8,243 nucleotides of DNA, taken from an uncultured Peptococcaceae bacterium. Its GTDB lineage: Bacteria > Bacillota > Desulfitobacteriia > Desulfitobacteriales > Syntrophobotulaceae. The stretch covers positions 1-8,243 of the forward strand of contig CALBJS010000301.1 of NCBI GenBank assembly GCA_937892995.1, given 5' to 3'. Position numbers and translations under genes: made by a program. Position 1 is the stretch's first letter. Each line of letters starts with the position of its first letter. Shown one piece after another: positions 5,125 to 8,243 of the stretch. A model generated the notes under the pieces. That model worked only from the letters and a program-made list of their open reading frames with translations, searched no databases and was not told the DNA's origin.

Positions 5125-6987
5125 ATGAGTATATTAATGCAAGGTTTTTTAGCCTTACTGCCAATTTTGGTCGTGGCAATTTTTCTCGTTGGCTTAAGGT
5201 GGCCGGCAGCTAAAGCGATGCCCCTTTCTTACATTACCGTCGTAATTATCGGTTATTTTGTTTGGAAATTACCTGTTGCCCAGATCATCGGTGGGACGTT
5301 CAATGGTATTGTCACTGCTGTCAGTCTGCTTTATATTATTTTTGGTTCCGTTCTCGTGCTATATACTGTCATGGAGAGTGGTGGTTTGCACCAGATTCGT
5401 CAAAGCTTAATAGGTGTTTCTCCAGACAGGCGCGTTCAGGTAATTATTGTGGCTTGGCTTTTTGGATCTTTCATTGAGGGATCTTCTGGCTTCGGTACTC
5501 CGGCGGCAGTTGCTTGTCCTTTGATGCTAGGCCTTGGATTCCCGGCATTTGCTGCAGTTATCTCCGGTATGATCATCCAGAGTACCCCGGTATCCTTCGG
5601 TGCTGTTGGTACACCGATGCGTACCGGATTTGGATCGGGTCTTGCCGCAGGAAACGATCCTTTGGTTAATGAATTTGCAGCCAAGATCGGTATTCCTATC
5701 GTTGATGCATCCGGTGCCTTGGATCAAATTGCCTATTATGATAATTTTATTGCTGTATTTGCCCAAAAGGTAGCGGTTCTACACTTTGTTGGCGGTTTCC
5801 TTACGCCGCTCTTACTCGTTGGTTTCTTGACCCGTATTTTTGGTAAGAATAAATCTTGGTCCGAAGGTTTTGCCATCTGGCCATTTGCTCTCTTTTCAGC
5901 TTTAGCCTTCACAATTCCTTATATTTTAATTAACCACTTTGTTAACTATGAATTGACTTCTATGCTTGGTGGTCTTACAGGACTAATAATTGTAGTTTTT
6001 GCTGCTAAGAACAAGTTTCTTACTCCTAAAGAAGAGGATACCTGGGATTTCTTAGATAAGAAAGACTGGGATCCTTCCTGGACCGGCAGCTTGGAAGTTC
6101 ACTATGTTCAGAAGCCCGGTGGCATGTCCACAATTATAGCTTGGATGCCTTACGTTTTCGTAGCCGGTCTTATTCTCTTCACGCGTCTTGTTATCCCTGT
6201 TAAGACATGGCTCAACACAATAGTTATTAAATTCCCCGCAATCGGTGGGGTAGCATCAAGCTGGGGAATTGCCTATTCTCCAGGAACAATCTTTATTGCC
6301 GTTTCCCTGCTCACCTTCCTGGTTCACGGTATGAAAACTGATGCTTATGTCAAGGCTTGGAAGCAAGCCAGCAAGGTTATCGTAAGCGCTAGTGTGGCTC
6401 TAATCTTCACTGTGCCTATGGTCCAGGTGCTCATTAACTCCGATGGCGGTGCGGCAGGATATCTAAAGATGCCCTACGCACTAGCTGAGGCTACCTATCA
6501 GTTGACTGGCGGACTGTGGCCTCTCTTTGCTCCAATTATTGGTGGTCTTGGTGCTTTCGTAGCCGGTTCCAACACAGTTAGTAACATGACTTTCTCCCTT
6601 TTCCAGTTTAAGACTGCTCAGCTTATTGTCGAAGGTAATTCTGCTCTTGCACCTATGTGGATGGAGTGGCCGATCTGGATCGTTGCTCTCCAAGGTCTTG
6701 GCGGTGCAGCTGGAAATGTTATCTGTATCCATAACGTAGTTGCGGCTTCGGCTGTGGTAGGTTTTGTCGGTCGAGAAGGAGACACTATCCGAAAGACCTT
6801 CTTGTTCTTCCTCTATTATGCTTTCATTCCAGGTGCTTTCGGATATTCGTATCTCTATTGGGATGCCAATGGACCGTTTAACCTTGGCTCAATTATTCTT
6901 GTTGTTTTCTATGCAGCGGTTATTTACATGATAGCGACTAATAAGAGCAGGCTTAAAAAATTAAATGGTGTAATCTCAGCGAAATAG
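5125..6987 (+). CDS. lctP: L-lactate permease (lctP-3)
   Basis: A complete 620-residue lactate permease of the LctP/LldP family, a cytoplasmic-membrane lactate-proton symporter by homology. It begins at ATG 5125 with GGGAGG seven bases upstream. The family signatures SFIEGSSGFGTPAAV, QSTPVSFGAVGTPM and GSNTVSNMTF are all present, with about 14 hydrophobic spans. The hydrophilic central loop (about 299-334) has two more residues than lctP-2 (EEDTWDF against ENWDW) and keeps DKKDWDPSWTG. Its C-terminal third resembles lctP-1 in some blocks (TFSLFQFKTAQLIV, APMWMEWPIWIVALQ, AFIPGAFGYS) and lctP-2 in others (NKSRLKKLNG, ISAK), a patchwork suggesting exchange between copies. Upstream lie two operator-like palindromes, downstream the conserved hairpin and regulator 3. 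The difference in role from lctP-2 is unknown; affinity, stereoisomer or regulation could differ. Confidence 0.96.
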   Translation: MSILMQGFLALLPILVVAIFLVGLRWPAAKAMPLSYITVVIIGYFVWKLPVAQIIGGTFNGIVTAVSLLYIIFGSVLVLYTVMESGGLHQIRQSLIGVSPDRRVQVIIVAWLFGSFIEGSSGFGTPAAVACPLMLGLGFPAFAAVISGMIIQSTPVSFGAVGTPMRTGFGSGLAAGNDPLVNEFAAKIGIPIVDASGALDQIAYYDNFIAVFAQKVAVLHFVGGFLTPLLLVGFLTRIFGKNKSWSEGFAIWPFALFSALAFTIPYILINHFVNYELTSMLGGLTGLIIVVFAAKNKFLTPKEEDTWDFLDKKDWDPSWTGSLEVHYVQKPGGMSTIIAWMPYVFVAGLILFTRLVIPVKTWLNTIVIKFPAIGGVASSWGIAYSPGTIFIAVSLLTFLVHGMKTDAYVKAWKQASKVIVSASVALIFTVPMVQVLINSDGGAAGYLKMPYALAEATYQLTGGLWPLFAPIIGGLGAFVAGSNTVSNMTFSLFQFKTAQLIVEGNSALAPMWMEWPIWIVALQGLGGAAGNVICIHNVVAASAVVGFVGREGDTIRKTFLFFLYYAFIPGAFGYSYLYWDANGPFNLGSIILVVFYAAVIYMIATNKSRLKKLNGVISAK

Positions 6988-7020
6988 TAAATAGTCTACT
7001 GTTTTAGAAGTCTAAGTTGT

Positions 7021-7049
7021 AGGGAAAGGGTGCTTTCGGCCCTTTCCCG
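7021..7049 (+). terminator. Hairpin after lctP-3 (conserved 3' element)
   Basis: GGGAAAGGG (7022-7030) pairs perfectly with CCCTTTCCC (7040-7048) around a 9-base loop, 35 bases after the permease stop. As in modules 1 and 2 no T tract follows, so read-through into regulator 3 at 7138 is likely. Confidence 0.75.
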
Positions 7050-7137
7050 CCTATTTATAAAAATTAATTAAGTTATCGATTATATATCAAACAACCTCAC
7101 CGAAATCAAGGATATTGTTTATGATGGAAGGTGAAAT

Positions 7138-7848
7138 ATGAGCGTCAAGCTTAAGCCGATCAAGACCAAAAAAATATACGAAGAAATAGCCGATCAGATC
7201 AAGCAATTAATAGTAGATGGCTATCTTAAACCTGGAGATAAACTTCCTACAGAGCGCGACCTGGTGGAAAGCTTTAAGGTAAGTAGATCATCTATACGGG
7301 AAGCACTTAGTGCTTTGGAGATGATGGGCCTTATTGAAGTGCGTACTGGTGAAGGAACTTTTATCCGAAAAATGAAATCAGAATCCATGGTTTCTTCTTT
7401 AGTCTGGGCTCTTTATTTAGATAAAGGTTCGGTGCTAGAAATCTTAGAAGTCAGAAAGATGATCGAGATTCAAGCAGTGGAATATGCAGCAGAAAGAGCA
7501 ACTTCTAAAGAAATCAATGAGCTTGGTCAGTCATTAGAAGTAATTAATAATGATATCAATTCTCAAATGATCAGTGGCAAGGTTGATTTCAGATTTCACT
7601 ATTTAATAGCACTTGCGACCCATAATAACATAACGATTCGTTTAATGGATACGATATTTGATAACCTTACTCACCTGATTAGAGTAAGCAGATCAAAACT
7701 GTATGAAGGTAAATACTCTCCCGAGTTTTTTTATAAAGAACATATGGAAATTTATGAAGCAATAAAAAGAAGAGATGCCAAAGAAGCTAGGAGCCAGATG
7801 TTATTACATTTAACTGGAGTCGAAAAACAGATATTAAAGAACTTTTAA
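7138..7848 (+). CDS. GntR-family (FadR/FCD subfamily) lactate-type regulator 3
   Basis: A 236-residue GntR regulator. It has the same architecture as its two paralogues: winged helix-turn-helix at about 10-77 (KPGDKLPTER, VSRSSIREALSALEMMGLIEV, GEG wing) and an FCD sensor domain with metal ligands D150, H154 (DFRFH), H202 (EHMEI) and H224 (LHL). The start is ATG 7138, preceded by GGAAGGTGA (7126-7134). It lies 150 bases after lctP-3, with only a hairpin lacking a T tract between them, so co-transcription with lctP-3 is plausible. It shares SRSKLYEGKY and the WAL..KGSVLE linker with regulator 2. The terminal extension of the recognition helix is conserved in all three copies, so cross-binding at the upstream operators is likely. 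Role by family: ligand-released repressor (or dual regulator) of lactate transport genes; this is inference. Confidence 0.92.
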   Translation: MSVKLKPIKTKKIYEEIADQIKQLIVDGYLKPGDKLPTERDLVESFKVSRSSIREALSALEMMGLIEVRTGEGTFIRKMKSESMVSSLVWALYLDKGSVLEILEVRKMIEIQAVEYAAERATSKEINELGQSLEVINNDINSQMISGKVDFRFHYLIALATHNNITIRLMDTIFDNLTHLIRVSRSKLYEGKYSPEFFYKEHMEIYEAIKRRDAKEARSQMLLHLTGVEKQILKNF

Positions 7849-7973
7849 GATAATAACTTATAATATAATTCCAGGCAATTAATTGTTTCGACAGAACCAA
7901 GAGTCATAGACTTTATAATTAAAAGGAGCATTTTTGATAATCCAAAAATAGTTTTTGAATTCCCGGTTATTTT

Positions 7974-7997
7974 AACTTATAATTTAAATTATAAGTT
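7974..7997. terminator. Perfect 24-bp AT-rich palindrome, candidate terminator of regulator 3
   Basis: The 12 bases AACTTATAATTT (7974-7985) are followed directly by their reverse complement (7986-7997), then by CTTTGTTTTTTG. As RNA it gives a 10-bp stem with a TTAA loop and a T-rich tail, which fits a weak intrinsic terminator 125 bases after the stop. AACTTATAAT also occurs at 7855-7864, right after the regulator 3 stop. A DNA-binding palindrome for the next gene is the alternative. Confidence 0.55.
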
Positions 7998-8061
7998 CTT
8001 TGTTTTTTGTTTAATTTTTTATTGTAATAATTGATACCATTTTTGTAATAAGGAGAAGAAA

Positions 8062-8243
8062 ATGATGATTTTTAATAAAAAACAAATCTTGTTTCATCCC
8101 GGTAATTGTCTAAATCTAAAAAAACCTTATGCCCGGGAATGCAGGCAATGTTTATTATTTTGTCCCCATGAGGCAATAAACGAAAAAAAAGATATCTTAA
8201 GGGATAAGTGTACGGAATGTGGAGTTTGTATGGCGGTTTGTCC
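8062..8243 (+). CDS. 4Fe-4S dicluster ferredoxin-like protein, N-terminal part only
   Basis: The gene starts at ATG 8062 after AAGGAGAAG (8050-8058) and runs off the right edge; 60 whole codons are visible (ATG at 8065 is a less well spaced alternative). Two cysteine clusters are present. One is C16, then C27-x2-C30-x3-C34-P, with an unusually long 10-residue gap after the first Cys. The other is a textbook CxxCxxCxxxCP (C50, C53, C56, C60). Together they could bind two [4Fe-4S] clusters, so the product probably carries electrons, alone or as the N-terminus of a larger iron-sulfur protein. There is no signal peptide, so it is probably cytoplasmic. It is separated from module 3 by a palindrome and its own leader, so it is probably a separate unit. 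A link to lactate oxidation is possible but not shown. I do not recognise the specific family. Confidence 0.85.
   Translation, partial: MMIFNKKQILFHPGNCLNLKKPYARECRQCLLFCPHEAINEKKDILRDKCTECGVCMAVC

Noticed and set aside
7882..7894. Operator-like TTGTTTCGACAGA before the ferredoxin-like gene
   Set aside because: The spacer between GT and AC is four bases rather than three, so it does not fit TNGTNNNACNA.
7934..7951. Five-codon frame (MIIQK) after AAAAGGAG at 7921-7928
   Set aside because: Too short and without conservation evidence; the SD-like motif may be incidental.
8022..8052. Direct repeat TTGTAATAA (8022-8030 and 8044-8052) resembling the 4945 operator
   Set aside because: Both copies lack the required C of the AC half; the second overlaps the ribosome binding site. 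Probably AT-rich coincidence.

Overview
The window carries an array of lactate-permease/regulator modules. From left to right it holds the 3' end of a first L-lactate permease gene (lctP/lldP family) and its GntR-family regulator, a complete second permease with a second regulator, a complete third permease with a third regulator, and the first 60 codons of a 4Fe-4S ferredoxin-like gene cut by the right edge. All genes lie on the + strand. The coding is AT-leaning, with strong Shine-Dalgarno (SD) sequences, occasional TTG starts and U-rich terminators. This suggests a low-to-moderate GC anaerobic Firmicute that uses lactate (Desulfosporosinus/Desulfitobacterium-like clostridia or Pelosinus-like Negativicutes would fit). 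That guess is inference; no marker gene in the window fixes the taxon.

Layout. Module 1 is lctP-1 (partial, to 490), a 3' hairpin at 516-550 and regulator 1 (691-1413, TTG start), closed by a strong terminator at 1466-1513. The 448-bp gap 1414-1861 holds repeats, a 13-bp inverted repeat, a candidate promoter and an LldR-like operator. Module 2 is lctP-2 (1862-3718), a 3' hairpin (3747-3774), a further U-tract terminator (to 3810) and regulator 2 (3883-4599), closed by a terminator at 4700-4726. The 525-bp gap 4600-5124 carries two LldR-like operators and an unusual leader with extra SD motifs. Module 3 is lctP-3 (5125-6987), a 3' hairpin (7022-7048) and regulator 3 (7138-7848), followed by an AT-rich palindrome (7974-7997). 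The ferredoxin-like gene starts at 8062.

How it may work. The permeases are expected to import lactate (or a related 2-hydroxyacid such as glycolate) by proton symport. The three FadR/LldR-type regulators share nearly identical DNA-reading helices and all four expected metal ligands of the FCD sensor domain, but their sensor domains differ. Sites matching TNGTNNNACNA, reported for lactate-responsive LldR, lie upstream of lctP-2 and lctP-3. The simplest reading is lactate-relieved repression with possible cross-talk between the three modules. The most unusual features are the tandem triplication itself, a hairpin with a compensatory base change kept after every permease gene, and patchwork similarity among the three permease C-termini.
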